Assembly: GCA_038502055.1 (NCBI GenBank)
Contig: JAXRKN010000040.1
Location: 6,656,001 to 6,720,000, forward strand
DNA: 64,000 bases
Reading direction: 5' to 3'
From: Tanytarsus gracilentus
Taxonomy: Eukaryota > Arthropoda > Insecta > Diptera > Chironomidae
Below are positions 48,101 to 57,851 of the stretch, one piece after another. Under the pieces are notes generated by a model. The model was not told where the DNA came from, did not search any database, and worked only from the letters and a program-made list of their open reading frames with translations. Numbering within the stretch: position 1 is the first letter of the stretch; each line of letters starts with the position of its first letter. A program made the translations under genes and the position numbers.

Positions 48101-48172
48101 TTTGTTCTTTCTAGCCTCAACATAAAAAGTACACAGTAATATAAGCACGACAATTATTTTGTGCATCAGCAT
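45106..48172 (-). CDS. Large secreted Lys/Ser/Asn-rich protein (982 aa), three exons
   Basis: Exons 48172-48032, 47978-47889 and 47823-45106 join in phase 0 across 53- and 65-bp introns. The signal peptide is in exon 1 (KIIVVLILLCTFYVEA). Exon 2 is a helical, coiled-coil-like segment (IIKSLNMLIAKKIKALQKLEAKRL). Exon 3 encodes 905 residues of low-complexity, highly charged sequence rich in K, S, N and E. It carries one Cys module near the start, ETLNFANCPVGEVYSKEKKRC, that resembles the C-terminal module of the neighbouring small peptides. Later parts have helical repeats (MTRIFEKLKNKVDANFKNV, NYNNIFENMKKQTNDNFKKM) and a Thr/Lys-rich tail with TTT clusters and phospho-site-like sequence. AATAAA lies at 45065-45060 on this strand. 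Family not recognised; a secreted filament, silk or saliva-type protein is one possibility, from composition alone. Confidence 0.8.
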
Positions 48173-48578
48173 TTGAATCGATAGCCGCTAGTTGCCGACT
48201 GATTGAAAGTTTCAGCTCGCAAAAGCTTTTTCCGCTCCAAATCCTCAACTTTTTTTATGCAATTAAGACTTACAAGCGATGAGTGTTAATTGATTTTCAG
48301 CTCAATATTGTTAATTAGATTTTTTCGACTTAAGTATGGTCCATTTTTAAAAAATCCATCTCCTAAAAGTATTGCAACCCGACAATCTCAAAAATATTTC
48401 AAAAGTTTATTATAAAATCTCATTTTACGCTATATTAAAATACGATGTAGCTTCCTATACAGAAACGAGGCATTATGAAATCGATTAGTCTCATTATGTG
48501 CTTGCAACAGTCCTAATAAATTTTCATAAATTTAAATTGCATCGAGTTTAGTTCTGTTAGTTGAAAGTGATTAGTGAA
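48173..48578. other. Divergent promoter region
   Basis: Between the minus-strand large protein and the plus-strand mucin-like peptide. On the minus strand ATCAGTC near 48205 could be an initiator. The word TATTTCAAAAGTTTATT at 48395-48411 recurs upstream of the gene at 49363. Confidence 0.4.
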
Positions 48579-48920
48579 ATGCGAATGAAGCTGAGTTTTG
48601 TTTGGTTGCTTCTAACCATTTGTTTTGGCATTGCTTTTGGAGCGGTAAATTTAAATAGTCTAAACTCTTTTGATGAATAATTTTTGTTCTGTTCTATTTA
48701 AATGTTTCTCTTCATTTGTCAGGAAGAAACAACAACTATGAAATCTATTGTGACAACGAGTTCTGCTGAAACTACAACAACAGGAAATGGCACATCTGCA
48801 TCAATTTTAAGTACAACTCTCTCCAAAGAAAGCTCCTCTAAGCAGCCTAGCGATACTGCAGCAACAACAACAACAACAACAACAGCTTCTAGTGGTGCAT
48901 CTTCAACTGCAAAACCATAA
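48579..48920 (+). CDS. Small secreted mucin-like Thr/Ser-rich peptide, two exons
   Basis: Exons 48579-48644 and 48723-48920 (phase 0, intron 78 bp) give 87 residues. Exon 1 is exactly the signal peptide (FVWLLLTICFGIAFGA). The mature 65 residues are almost only T, S, A, E and K, with a TTTTTTT run coded by ACA repeats, an O-glycosylation-prone composition. It has no Cys and no LNAP signature. Likely role: mucin-like coating of a secretion or a surface; this is inference. The exon 1 = signal peptide layout is shared with other genes of the cluster. Confidence 0.75.
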
Positions 48921-49362
48921 ATTTTCCATATAATTGAATGTAAAATATTCAAATGACCCACACGGATTTTCTCACCCAATTAAAATTACATATTGTCGCA
49001 TTTCTGCAATTTTCCACACCTTAATGTATATTAATGAATTTTTTGTTAAGAATTAAAATAATAAATCAATGCTACAAGCTTCAATTTCATACACTTAGAA
49101 ATTAAAAAAACTTGAACTAAATCTAAATAAAATTCGTTGAATTATGCAAAAAGTTGAAAACCGAAAATTTCGTTCGATGTACTAAAGTCCCTAAATGTAT
49201 AAAACTGATATCAATTGCTGATAAGATTTAAAAAAGATAAATATTGAAGATTATAAAAATCTTTAAGAAGCACCAAATGCGAAATAGACAAAAGTATTTC
49301 AGAAGTTTATTGTGAGTTGAAAACAGAAAAAGCAAAACCCTTTAAGAGGAAAAACGTTTATC
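48921..49362. other. Intergenic
   Basis: Spacer holding the presumed promoter of the next gene. TATTTCAGAAGTTTATT at 49295-49311 is nearly the same as the word upstream of the previous gene. Confidence 0.4.
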
Positions 49363-49682
49363 ATGAAGTTTTGTATTTTATTAGCTTTAATTGCGACAAT
49401 ATTTTTGAAGTGCGAAGCTGTGCCTTATAAAAATAAATTAAATCCATATACTGCTTTGGATATAAGTGAACTTTTGTCAAAAATACCTGAAGACATTAAT
49501 GGAGCTGAACTTTTGAAACGCATTCACAGCATTATGGGCCAAGATGTAAGCAGTAATTACATTTGATAAAATTAAAAAAATTAAACAAAAATTTTCAGCC
49601 CGGGAGTATCCTTGATGCACCAGTGGTATGTGTACCCGGCTATCGAATAGATGACAACCTTATTTGCCGACCAATACTCTAA
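49363..49682 (+). CDS. Small secreted peptide with LDAP..C..G..C signature, two exons
   Basis: Exons 49363-49545 and 49599-49682 (phase 0, intron 53 bp) give 88 residues. Signal peptide: FCILLALIATIFLKCEA. The middle is helical (LDISELLSKIPEDINGAELLKRI). The second exon is the C-terminal module ILDAPVVCVPGYRIDDNLICRPIL, with two Cys spaced 14 apart that probably form a disulphide. The same one-exon module ends the products at 51044 and 44326, and a version without the intron ends the 50667 product. Such modules occur on many short dipteran secreted proteins (for example saliva, seminal fluid or immune-induced peptides), but I cannot name this one. Confidence 0.75.
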
Positions 49683-50666
49683 TTTTACAACATCAAGTTT
49701 AAATTTCTTTGCTATAAAATTAGAGCTTCGCTCTCTTTATGGTTTTGTACTTAATGAGTACACTATGTGTAAATCAAATCTTTCCAATTTTTAAAAATTT
49801 TAAACATTAAGAAGCATAGCAGACTTACACTTGTGTCTTATATTCTATTTTTATTTGGTGTGGTTTAACTATCATACAGTAAAGTTTGAAGTAATACTTA
49901 TATTCTTTCAAAGTGTAGACAATTGTAAAAAAATTCAATAAAGAAAATTAAAATTCAATTATTTTGATATGATACACAATTTTAATATATTTAAGAGTGT
50001 TTTATGAATACATTAACATTATGTGACCTTTTTTGTTTTTTTAAATATCTTGTCATCTCACTATACATCTTACTTACTGGATAATCCTAAAGCTTTAAAT
50101 CCATCTAGTCCGATAAAAATATTTGCTATTGGAAAATCCCAAATACTTTAAACCGTGTGATAAACTTCGAAAGGTTAACAAAAATTCCCTCAAATGAGTC
50201 AACTCAAAAGAACGTTAATGCCAGAACATCTTTACATATTTATTTTGTTTAATTGCAATTACGTAAATGATGATTCTACAAACAAAGAAAACCGTAGAAA
50301 AGAATAAACCTCAGAAGATAGGAGTTAAGATGAAGAGAAAAATGTATGGTCGAGTAATTCATGTATCATATTTGTTGACAATTCAATAAAAGTATAAGAC
50401 AATTTTTATTTTTCTTGATTAAAAATTTAAACTTTTTAAACACCTCAATAAGTTAAATACCTTTTAATTCAATGACATCATGTTTGAGCTCAATTCAAGA
50501 ATAAGCTTTGACGGTTTAGAGTTTTGTGTAAATATTTGCAGGCTCCAAAATTTAGATTTTTTATTTCAACTATTAATACCAAAAGTAAAGAATTCAATTT
50601 ACTCAGTCGATATTCAGAAGTTAACTAATCGAATACACTCTCGCGCGAGAATTAAAAACTTTAGGA
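49683..50666. other. Intergenic, no gene seen
   Basis: AT-rich. AATAAA near 49938 could serve the gene ending at 49682. Confidence 0.45.
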
Positions 50667-50960
50667 ATGAATTTAAAAACGACCTTTTTAATTATTAGTG
50701 GTCTAATTTGTGCAATTGTCATTGTTGCCATAATCTTGGTGCTAAATAGTCAGCGAAGCAGTGGTGATGTTGAAATATTTGAACCAGTTGAGAACTCAAA
50801 AGACAATTTAGAAGTATCTACATATGCTGGAATTGCATCAAGTGGCGTGATAGATGCACCATTAGCTCCTCTGGCCTGTGACAAGGGAAAGCGTTACGAT
50901 GAAGTCAGTAACAAGTGCAAACGTGTAATCAGAGAAGCAACGCAAAAAAAACGAGAGTGA
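50667..50960 (+). CDS. Small secreted or membrane-anchored peptide with C..G..C signature
   Basis: A single exon of 97 residues. A long hydrophobic stretch near the start (FLIISGLICAIVIVAIILVL, residues about 7-26) could be a signal peptide or a type II anchor; at 20 residues with no small-residue cleavage motif, an anchor is likely. It ends GVIDAPLAPLACDKGKRYDEVSNKC and then KRVIREATQKKRE, the cluster's C-terminal module with a longer basic tail. The stop is followed at 50988 by TATAAAT that appears to belong to the next gene. Confidence 0.7.
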   Translation: MNLKTTFLIISGLICAIVIVAIILVLNSQRSSGDVEIFEPVENSKDNLEVSTYAGIASSGVIDAPLAPLACDKGKRYDEVSNKCKRVIREATQKKRE

Positions 50961-50987
50961 ATGTCAACTCAACCGTGATGATAACTT

Positions 50988-50996
50988 GTATAAATG
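50988..50996 (+). promoter_or_regulatory. TATA box of the next small gene
   Basis: GTATAAATG about 50 bp upstream of the ATG at 51044, only 30 bp past the previous stop. Confidence 0.5.
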
Positions 50997-51043
50997 AGAT
51001 TTTTGAGAAAAAATATTAGAATCAATTTTTAAGTCGGAACGAG

Positions 51044-51363
51044 ATGTTGCTCAAAATAATTTTAGTCTTAACAATTTTAAGTTTAAGTACTTGTGATGAC
51101 GTAGAAAATATTTTAAGCGAGGAAACTGAAAATAGCGTTGAAACTGAATTAACAACAACTCTATTACCCATTAAAAGTTTCAGAGGTGAAGTTCCAAATT
51201 TTAATGAAATTGAATCCGTAAGAGTGATTATTAAAATTTAATTTTAAATCTATTAATTTATTTGTTAAAAATCTAGACTCTCGTCTTAAATGCTCCCATG
51301 AATTGCGCTCCTGGTCGAAAACCTGACAATAGTGGATCTTCTTGTAAACAAATTTTTAAATAA
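51044..51363 (+). CDS. Small secreted peptide with LNAP..C..G..C signature, two exons
   Basis: Exons 51044-51217 and 51277-51363 (phase 0, intron 59 bp) give 86 residues. Signal peptide: IILVLTILSLSTC. The mature region is acidic (ILSEETENSVETELTT). Exon 2 is the module LVLNAPMNCAPGRKPDN then GSSCKQIFK. It has the same length and exon layout as the 49363 gene, so the two are probably tandem duplicates with diverged middles. The gene is followed 78 bp downstream by the target duplication of insertion C. Confidence 0.75.
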
Positions 51364-51440
51364 AAATTTAGCGAAATGCTAGTATTTATAATATTTTTAA
51401 TCTATCGCTAAGTTTGATTCAAGCATCTTAATTAATAATT

Positions 51441-51464
51441 ATAACCAAACATAATATATCAAAG
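51441..51464. repeat. Target-site duplication of insertion C, left (24 bp)
   Basis: Begins ATAACCAAACATAAT and is perfectly repeated at 52334-52357. Confidence 0.85.
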
Positions 51465-52333
51465 GATCAAACAGACAGTAAACCGAACACCATCGCGATT
51501 TTTAACCTCGTCAAATAAATATTAATTTACCCTGTTTAAAGTGTTTTTATCATACTTAATATATTTTAAATGTGTTCCTAAGTGTGTCATCATCATCAAA
51601 TTCATCGAGTTTAAGTGTTTAAATTACGTAAGGAAGTGGAAATGAGTGAAAATATTTAATTGTGAAATCAAATTCTTAGAATTTCACTCCATATTTTTTT
51701 TTCTCGCTCATTCTCACTTCGGAGAGTAACTCTCTCCAAATATTTTCTTCATTGGTATCATGAAGAAATATATTTATTTATTTATTTTTTATTTTATTTT
51801 ATTTTTTTTAAATTTTTTTAATCATTTTTAATCATTGATTTAAAACTTTTATAAAATTGCAATTGGTTTGACTTTGTATCTTATAAATTTATATTTTATG
51901 TTTTATGTTTGTTTGTTTTGTAATATGGGTGGGCCAGTGCCTAACAGCTTGTCAGGACTGAGGAAGGTTGTAGTGACGGTAACTTTTATACAATGCCGCC
52001 TTAACCACATTTGATTTATTAAACTAACCCACAATTGTGATTTCACAATGATCATTTATTACGTCATGGATTACGGCGTCTTGATTGGGAAATTCCGCTT
52101 GACGCTACATGACGACTAACATTTAAACTCTGAGAGCGGTAATTCGATCGCTAGTGCGTCTTTCTCAAGACGTGTGTTGCAGCTCCCGAGGTGGGCGCCT
52201 GCTGTTGAGGGAGAAAAAAGGGGTATTTATACTCTATTCTTAAGAGAAATCTTAAGAGTTCTGCATGGTTTGCGTCTCCTTGGTAACTCCAACGCGCTCC
52301 CTCTCAGTCATCAATCAATCAATCAATCAATCA
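51465..52333 (-). mobile_element. Long-TSD element, insertion C (reverse)
   Basis: 869 bp between perfect 24-bp direct repeats, in minus orientation. Its 5' end is an expanded (TTGA)n run (52312-52333). GTTGGAGTTACC, GGGGTATTTATA (the TATA-like site reversed), CGCCTGCTGTTGAG, GGTGGGCCAGTGCCTAACAG and a 3' part near 51640-51760 shared with insertion D follow. No coding frame. It links D to A and B as one family. Confidence 0.75.
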
Positions 52334-52357
52334 ATAACCAAACATAATATATCAAAG
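52334..52357. repeat. Target-site duplication of insertion C, right (24 bp)
   Basis: Perfect match to 51441-51464. Confidence 0.85.
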
Positions 52358-52858
52358 CAACTTATATATCAATAAAAAAATTTAAATATGAAACAAGAAA
52401 TCATTTGGTCTTAATAATTTGCGTTATGAAAAGTTTCATTGATTAATTTTCCACAATACCATGAGTATTTATTCTTCATTCAAGAAAAAATCCAACATGG
52501 GTTTAATCAGAAAATTTGTGAATGACTCGACGCGTTTCATCTGGCATAATAAAAAGGCTCAATTTATCATTTCAATTGTATAAACAATTTTATTAAATTT
52601 AATCTCACTTAATTTACAAATTACCGCATAATGTTCTTCTTCTATCGCGTCTCTTGCTCAGGCACGACATACAAGTACATTAAGTATTTTGTTGGCTTGA
52701 CGGCATCGTATTCGCTCTCGTTCTCGAAAAAATATAGAAATATAAAATATTATTTCGAAAGTCTACAACATGTCAGTCATCGTTTGAATTTCGAAGTGAT
52801 AAAAAGTTTTGAAAAAGAGAAGAAAAAAAACTTTATGCACGGAATAAAAAAAATAGTT
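52358..52858. other. Upstream region of Gly/Pro-rich secreted gene
   Basis: The frame of the next gene is open back to 52631, but upstream residues do not look like a signal peptide. I take this part as leader, with start uncertainty. Confidence 0.4.
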
Positions 52859-53794
52859 ATGAGAAACTTTCAACTTTTTTTTTGTGTTTTAATAATCGTT
52901 GAATTTTTGCACTTCACTGAAGGCAAAAGATCTTTCGGTCTAACGAGTCGTAGATCAAAGTCAAAATCACCTTCCGTGAGAAGAGGACAACATGGACATG
53001 ATTCTGATGATCACGTGCCAGTTCCAAAGCCACAAGCACCAGACGCAAGAAAAAATATAGGAATGAATTCAAATCAAGCTCACAATACTCATAATGTGCC
53101 ATCAGCACCGCCATTAGGGCCTGCTGGCATAAACCATTCACCACAAGGGAGTTTGTATAGTGCAAATCATCATAATCAACCGCCTCCCTATGGAATGCAT
53201 CAACAAACATCTTACCCTGGTTACAATCAGCCTAAACCAATTTTTGGTCAAAATCCAGCCTATGGATCACCCGTGATCGGCATGCCCATGATGGGTGTAA
53301 TGCCTATGCAATCACAAAATAGAGGAAGTAGCTTCGGTGGTGGTATGATGACGAATCTTTTTGCTGGTCTTGCAGGATATCAGTTAGCAAAAGCATTTAG
53401 TGGAAGCAATGGATATAATCATCGTGAAAGGGATGTGATCATAATTAATAATCCACCAGCACAAACTGTCGGTACTGACGGCAGTACCTTAACTTCATCT
53501 GCAAATCAACCTTCTGTCCCTATTTCGAATGCTTATCCACATACTCCATTAAATCCACCACCATCATCTGCTACCGCATCATCCTCATACTCCTCGTCTG
53601 ACGAATCAACGGAAATTCCCCAAAATTCAACACAATTAATGCTGAAAAATAATGAATACAATTATTGGGGCTCTCCTCAGTATGGCATACCACTGTATGG
53701 ATACAATTTGCCTTCTCAAATTACAAAATATTATCAAATTGACACGATTAAGCTCAATCACGATTCACAGCAGCAACAGGAGGCAACATCATAA
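52859..53794 (+). CDS. Secreted Pro/Gly/Asn-rich protein, family member 1 (no Cys domain)
   Basis: 311 residues from the Met at 52859, chosen because it starts a signal peptide (FQLFFCVLIIVEFLHFTEG) followed directly by KRSFG, as KRGGFG follows it in member 3. Met at 52835 or 52631 is possible. The mature chain is basic, then Pro/Asn/His/Tyr-rich (PPPYGMHQQTSYPGYNQPKP), then a Gly/hydrophobic stretch MMTNLFAGLAGYQLAKAFSG followed by RERDVIIINNPP. Member 3 has a similar stretch (FLTNALFFGAGMGSGYMWG). The C-terminus is Ser/Pro-rich and lacks the W-x-ATTKxPYFEN motif and Cys domain of members 2 and 3. It stops 33 bp before the satellite-bearing element, so truncation by that insertion is possible. 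Extracellular matrix or glue-type role is inference. Confidence 0.7.
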   Translation: MRNFQLFFCVLIIVEFLHFTEGKRSFGLTSRRSKSKSPSVRRGQHGHDSDDHVPVPKPQAPDARKNIGMNSNQAHNTHNVPSAPPLGPAGINHSPQGSLYSANHHNQPPPYGMHQQTSYPGYNQPKPIFGQNPAYGSPVIGMPMMGVMPMQSQNRGSSFGGGMMTNLFAGLAGYQLAKAFSGSNGYNHRERDVIIINNPPAQTVGTDGSTLTSSANQPSVPISNAYPHTPLNPPPSSATASSSYSSSDESTEIPQNSTQLMLKNNEYNYWGSPQYGIPLYGYNLPSQITKYYQIDTIKLNHDSQQQQEATS

Positions 53795-53826
53795 TAAAAA
53801 AATCAGCTCCATGAGAGAAAAATATG

Positions 53827-55052
53827 ATAAAAAAATGTTTCAAAACCCACACGTGGGTGTTGCCGTGTAACCCACTTGGAACAGATCAGTATTGGCTTCC
53901 CCTTTGGCTTCCCCTTTGGCTTCCCCTTCTGGCCTCCCCTTTTGGCTTCCCAAAAATGGCTTCCCAAAATGGCTTCCCAAAAATGGCTTCCCAAAATGGC
54001 TTCCCAAAAATGGCTTCTCAAAAATGGCTTCGCAAAATGGCTTCCCAAAATTGCTTCCCAAATTGGCTTCCCAAATTGGCTTCCCAAAATGGCTTCCCAC
54101 TGTGTTTCGACTGTGTTTCATTTTCCATTGTGTTTTATTTTCCATTGTGTTTTATTTTCCATTGTGTTTCATTTTCCATTGTGTTTCATTTTCCACTGTG
54201 TTCCATTTTCCATTGTGTTTCATTTTCCACTATGTTCCATTATCCATTGTGTTCCATTTTCCATTGTGTTTCATTTTCCATTGTGTTTCATTTTCCACTG
54301 TGTTCCATTTTCCATTGTGTTTCATTTTCCCCTGTGTTCCATTTTCCATTGTGTTCCATTTTCCATTGTGTTTCATTTTCCATTGTGTTCCATTTTCCAT
54401 TGTGTTCTATTTTCCATTGCGTTCCATTTTCCATTGCGTTCCATTTTCCACAGTGTTTCATTTTCATATCCATGCCAATCGATTCCTGGTCAAATTCCGA
54501 GTTCAATGAGGTACATGAAGCCATACTTTTAAAAAATGGACATTAGTGGCATTCCTTGGACACTCCTGGCCGGCCGTGACGGTCATTCTTCAAAAATCAT
54601 CAATGCTAATCAATTCCTGATGCAATTACGAGTTCAACGAGGTACATGAAGCCATACTTTTAAAAAATGGACATTAGGGGCACTACTGGCCGGCCGTGAT
54701 GGACATTGGTGGCACTCTTGGATGGCCATGATAGACATTCCTCAAATATCATCAATGCCTTTCGATTCCTGATACAAATACGAGTTCAACGACATACATG
54801 AAGCCATATAACAGGAAATTTGTATGAAAAATGGCATTTAGGGCTGTCCATGGCACGACCTGTGGTCATGACCCTCATAATTCCTAAAATGGCCGAATCT
54901 AAATTCATAGACCTACCATTTGGCGAAAACTAGAAGTCTCTAGCTATCTCAGGAGCCGAGATCTCGATGGAACAGACAGACGGACGGACGGACGGACGGA
55001 CGGAAAGAGGCGCATATAAGTGTTACACCACTTCGTGGGTTACACTAAAAAT
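53827..55052 (-). mobile_element. Satellite-bearing element (copy 2, reverse)
   Basis: Near-identical reverse copy of 11436-12752. It carries the same two satellites (GGGAAGCC-type 53895-54098, GGAAAATG-type 54107-54465), then the minisatellite with three units instead of four, the GAGATCTCGG block and a CGGA run. It sits directly after the stop codon of the Gly/Pro-rich gene. All open frames in it are satellite shadows. The high identity of both satellites implies recent spread or conversion. Confidence 0.75.
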
Positions 55053-55632
55053 TACGTCAAACCACTTAACAAAAGGCGAACCCAATTTGCGCGAGTAAGA
55101 AATTGAGAGGAAAAGAAAAATTATGTTTTTAGCTCATGTGAATGCCAGTAACTGTACATACTACTTTTTTATTTTCTTTATATTTTATAATGCATAAAAT
55201 AAAGAATTTACTCTAATGAAAAATGTTTATTTAAGAGGATTTAAGAAATAAATACGCATATTGAAAAAAGCTAATTAATTTAGTTCTCATTTTTAGTAAT
55301 TGCTGTTCACAAAACCTGATACTGACTCATTGAATTTTTTGACCGGCTTATTAACAAAACAATTTTTTTGGGAATTACTTTTAAGATATAAAAAATGATG
55401 ATCATCACAAATACACCCTAAAGTAAAAGTTTATTGATTGTGTACATCACCACCTACAGCTTCATATGTACCAAAAATAGTTGATGAAGAATGAGAATAA
55501 TAAACCTGTTTGCTCAGTCATGAATCTTCGTTACTCATCGTTTTGAAATCACTAAAAAAAATTTCAGTTCGATCTCTCATTTCAACTCGTGACGACGCAT
55601 ATTCATATCAAAAAGCAGCAAGAGAAAGAAAA
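55053..55632. other. Intergenic/promoter
   Basis: AT-rich region upstream of the second family member. TTTCAGTTCGATC near 55562 could be an initiator or an acceptor for a leader exon. Confidence 0.4.
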
Positions 55633-57494
55633 ATGATTTTAGGAAATTCTCTGATTTTAACGCTTTTTGTTGTATATTGTGAGAGCTATAACGGTGTGTA
55701 TCAACAAGTTGGCACAGACGGTGGCATTAAGTCTTATGGTGGTTATTTTCCCGATGCATCAGGACAAAATAAAGCTGCATCGCAATTCGTTAACTCTCAA
55801 AATTATCAACAACCCTCGTTAACCTCTTATCAGCCTTATGGCTGGAATTTCAACCAGCCGTCAAAAACTTACGGTATTTTGAATATTTATTTAAAAATCA
55901 TAATTTACTCATTGATTCAATTTGAAACAGTATTATTAAAAGTCTCAAGAGATTAAATAAACAAATTTATTTAAATTATAGGTGGAGTAAATGTATTTAA
56001 TTCAAGGCATGACTCGGAACATCAGCACAATCAACACCAAGGCAATATAGGATGGGCAGATAGAAACATTAATAATATGGCAAACACAGGTGCTAATGTT
56101 CCAATGTTCAATAATTTCCCATTCTTTCAAATGCCTCAATTTCCTTTCCCACAATTTCCATTCCCTAATTTTAACCACTATCCCAATTATCAGCCAAACT
56201 ACGAACCAGGAAATTTACCTTACCCCAATCAGCCCAATCATCCTCATCCTCCCAACATGTTTCCAATGCTACCCACATCTACTCATCCGACAGCTTTACC
56301 TAATAGTGTTCATTCTTCATTTGATGATGGACTTAATCAGCAAAGACCTAACAATAATGGTTTTTCCACAAATAATTTTTTTGAGAGCACTGATGATCGT
56401 CAATGGTCAAATGAGAAAGAAAAACAATGGCAAGCAACAACTAAAAAACCTTTCTTTGAAAATACAGTGCCAGGTAACGTGGAATTGAATTATTTCGTTA
56501 ATTTTTATATTCTTGTAACCTCTTAAATTTAGGATTTGGGTGCACGCTGCCAGCAGCTTCTATAATTGGCGCGAAAGATGTTTTTTCTGCAGTAGAGTTA
56601 CTGCCACTTAGTGTTCCATTTGGAAAGCCAATTTTATCATGCAATGCCACTGGCTTGAAGCAAACTAACGTGAAAATTAAAAATAAACTTTATTCCTGTC
56701 AAGATGGAGTTATTAATATTGAGTGTAGAGCAGGCAATGGAAATAATAATTGCCCTGGAAATGTTCTTATGTGTGATTTGAGGAGCCAAAAAAAAATAAG
56801 CTGCACCAACGGTACCTTGTTTAGCAACGCGGATTTAGAATGTGCTACAATTCAAATTGGCAAAAATTGGCCACAAAGTGTCCTAAATTGTGATTTTAAA
56901 GATGAAGAAATTGATATAAGATTTCAAGGAACCACACGAATGCCCTCTTTTGACAAGAGAACAACAACGAGAGCTCCTTTCATATCGCCAACACGAAGAA
57001 GAACACCAACAACAACAATGGCTAAACCTTTTGATTCAAATAATGATCAGCAGACACTTGAAAACATCGAAAGAGATGATTTAAACGATCAAAATCTCTT
57101 AGGACCCCAATTAAAAAGTTCTATGCAAAATATTTTTCCGCACGATCTTCTACTGAAACCATCAATAAGGCTTCTTCCACCTAGAGAATACCTTCCTCCT
57201 TCCGACTCACAAGCATATCGTGATCTTTACACATCAATGAGAGGGGTTTTTCCCATGGAACTACTAGTAGTTTCAAAATCTAAAGGAGGTGATTCAGATG
57301 GAATTTCCAATGCGCCATCTATTGACACGAGGTTATCAGAGAATAGCGATAATCAAATAAATAATCAACGAACCAATAATGATGATGTAGGATTTAAAAC
57401 TCAGCTATCAGTCAAAACAAGATTCGGAGAAAATACTCAAAAACCGCTCCATCAACAGCAAGACTTTCATGATCGTTTAATTTTCTCTAGTTAA
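55633..57494 (+). CDS. Secreted Pro/Asn-rich protein with Cys domain, family member 2, three exons
   Basis: Exons 55633-55873, 55982-56473 and 56533-57494 join through phase-1 introns into 564 residues. Signal peptide: ILGNSLILTLFVVYCES. Exons 1-2 encode Gln/Tyr/Gly-rich and then Phe/Pro/Asn-rich sequence (PQFPFPQFPFPNF, NYQPNYEPGNLPYPNQP). Exon 2 ends RQWSNEKEKQWQATTKKPFFENTVPG, the family motif shared with member 3. Exon 3 starts with a Cys-rich domain, CTLPAAS..LLPLSVPFGKP then about eight Cys to residue 420, followed by a Thr/Arg-rich and Asn-rich tail. AATAAA lies at 57585-57590. No Gly-rich hydrophobic stretch is seen here. Function unknown. The Cys domain after a repetitive spacer suggests a secreted adhesive, cuticular or matrix protein. 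Confidence 0.75.
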
Positions 57495-57851
57495 TTTCAA
57501 ATTTATGACGAAACCTTCAAATATTGATGTACGAATAATGAAAATTAGAACTGCAAATAATATATAAAACTTTTAAAATAATTAAATAAAAACTTTCTTA
57601 TAGTACTTCAATTTATGAATCATTTAAGTCATTGTGATGTTTTCGTTCAAAAAAATATTTATGTTCACTCTCATTACATACATGCAGGCGTCATTTGACT
57701 CTTTTTACTCACATCTCTCCCTCATACTGACTATTTAATTACAAATAGAGACTTTTAAGATTCAGTTATTCTCTGACTTTTGAAGTATTGAGACATAATC
57801 ATTTCTAGTGAGAATAACAAATTATCAGTTATCACGGTTCATTAATTAAAG
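57495..57851. other. Intergenic/promoter
   Basis: Holds AATAAA of the upstream gene and, near 57824, TATCAGTTATC as a possible initiator for the next gene. Confidence 0.4.

Noticed and set aside
53803..54546. Open frames of up to 240 aa with the same repeats
   Set aside because: Same satellites in the second copy of the element; not genes.
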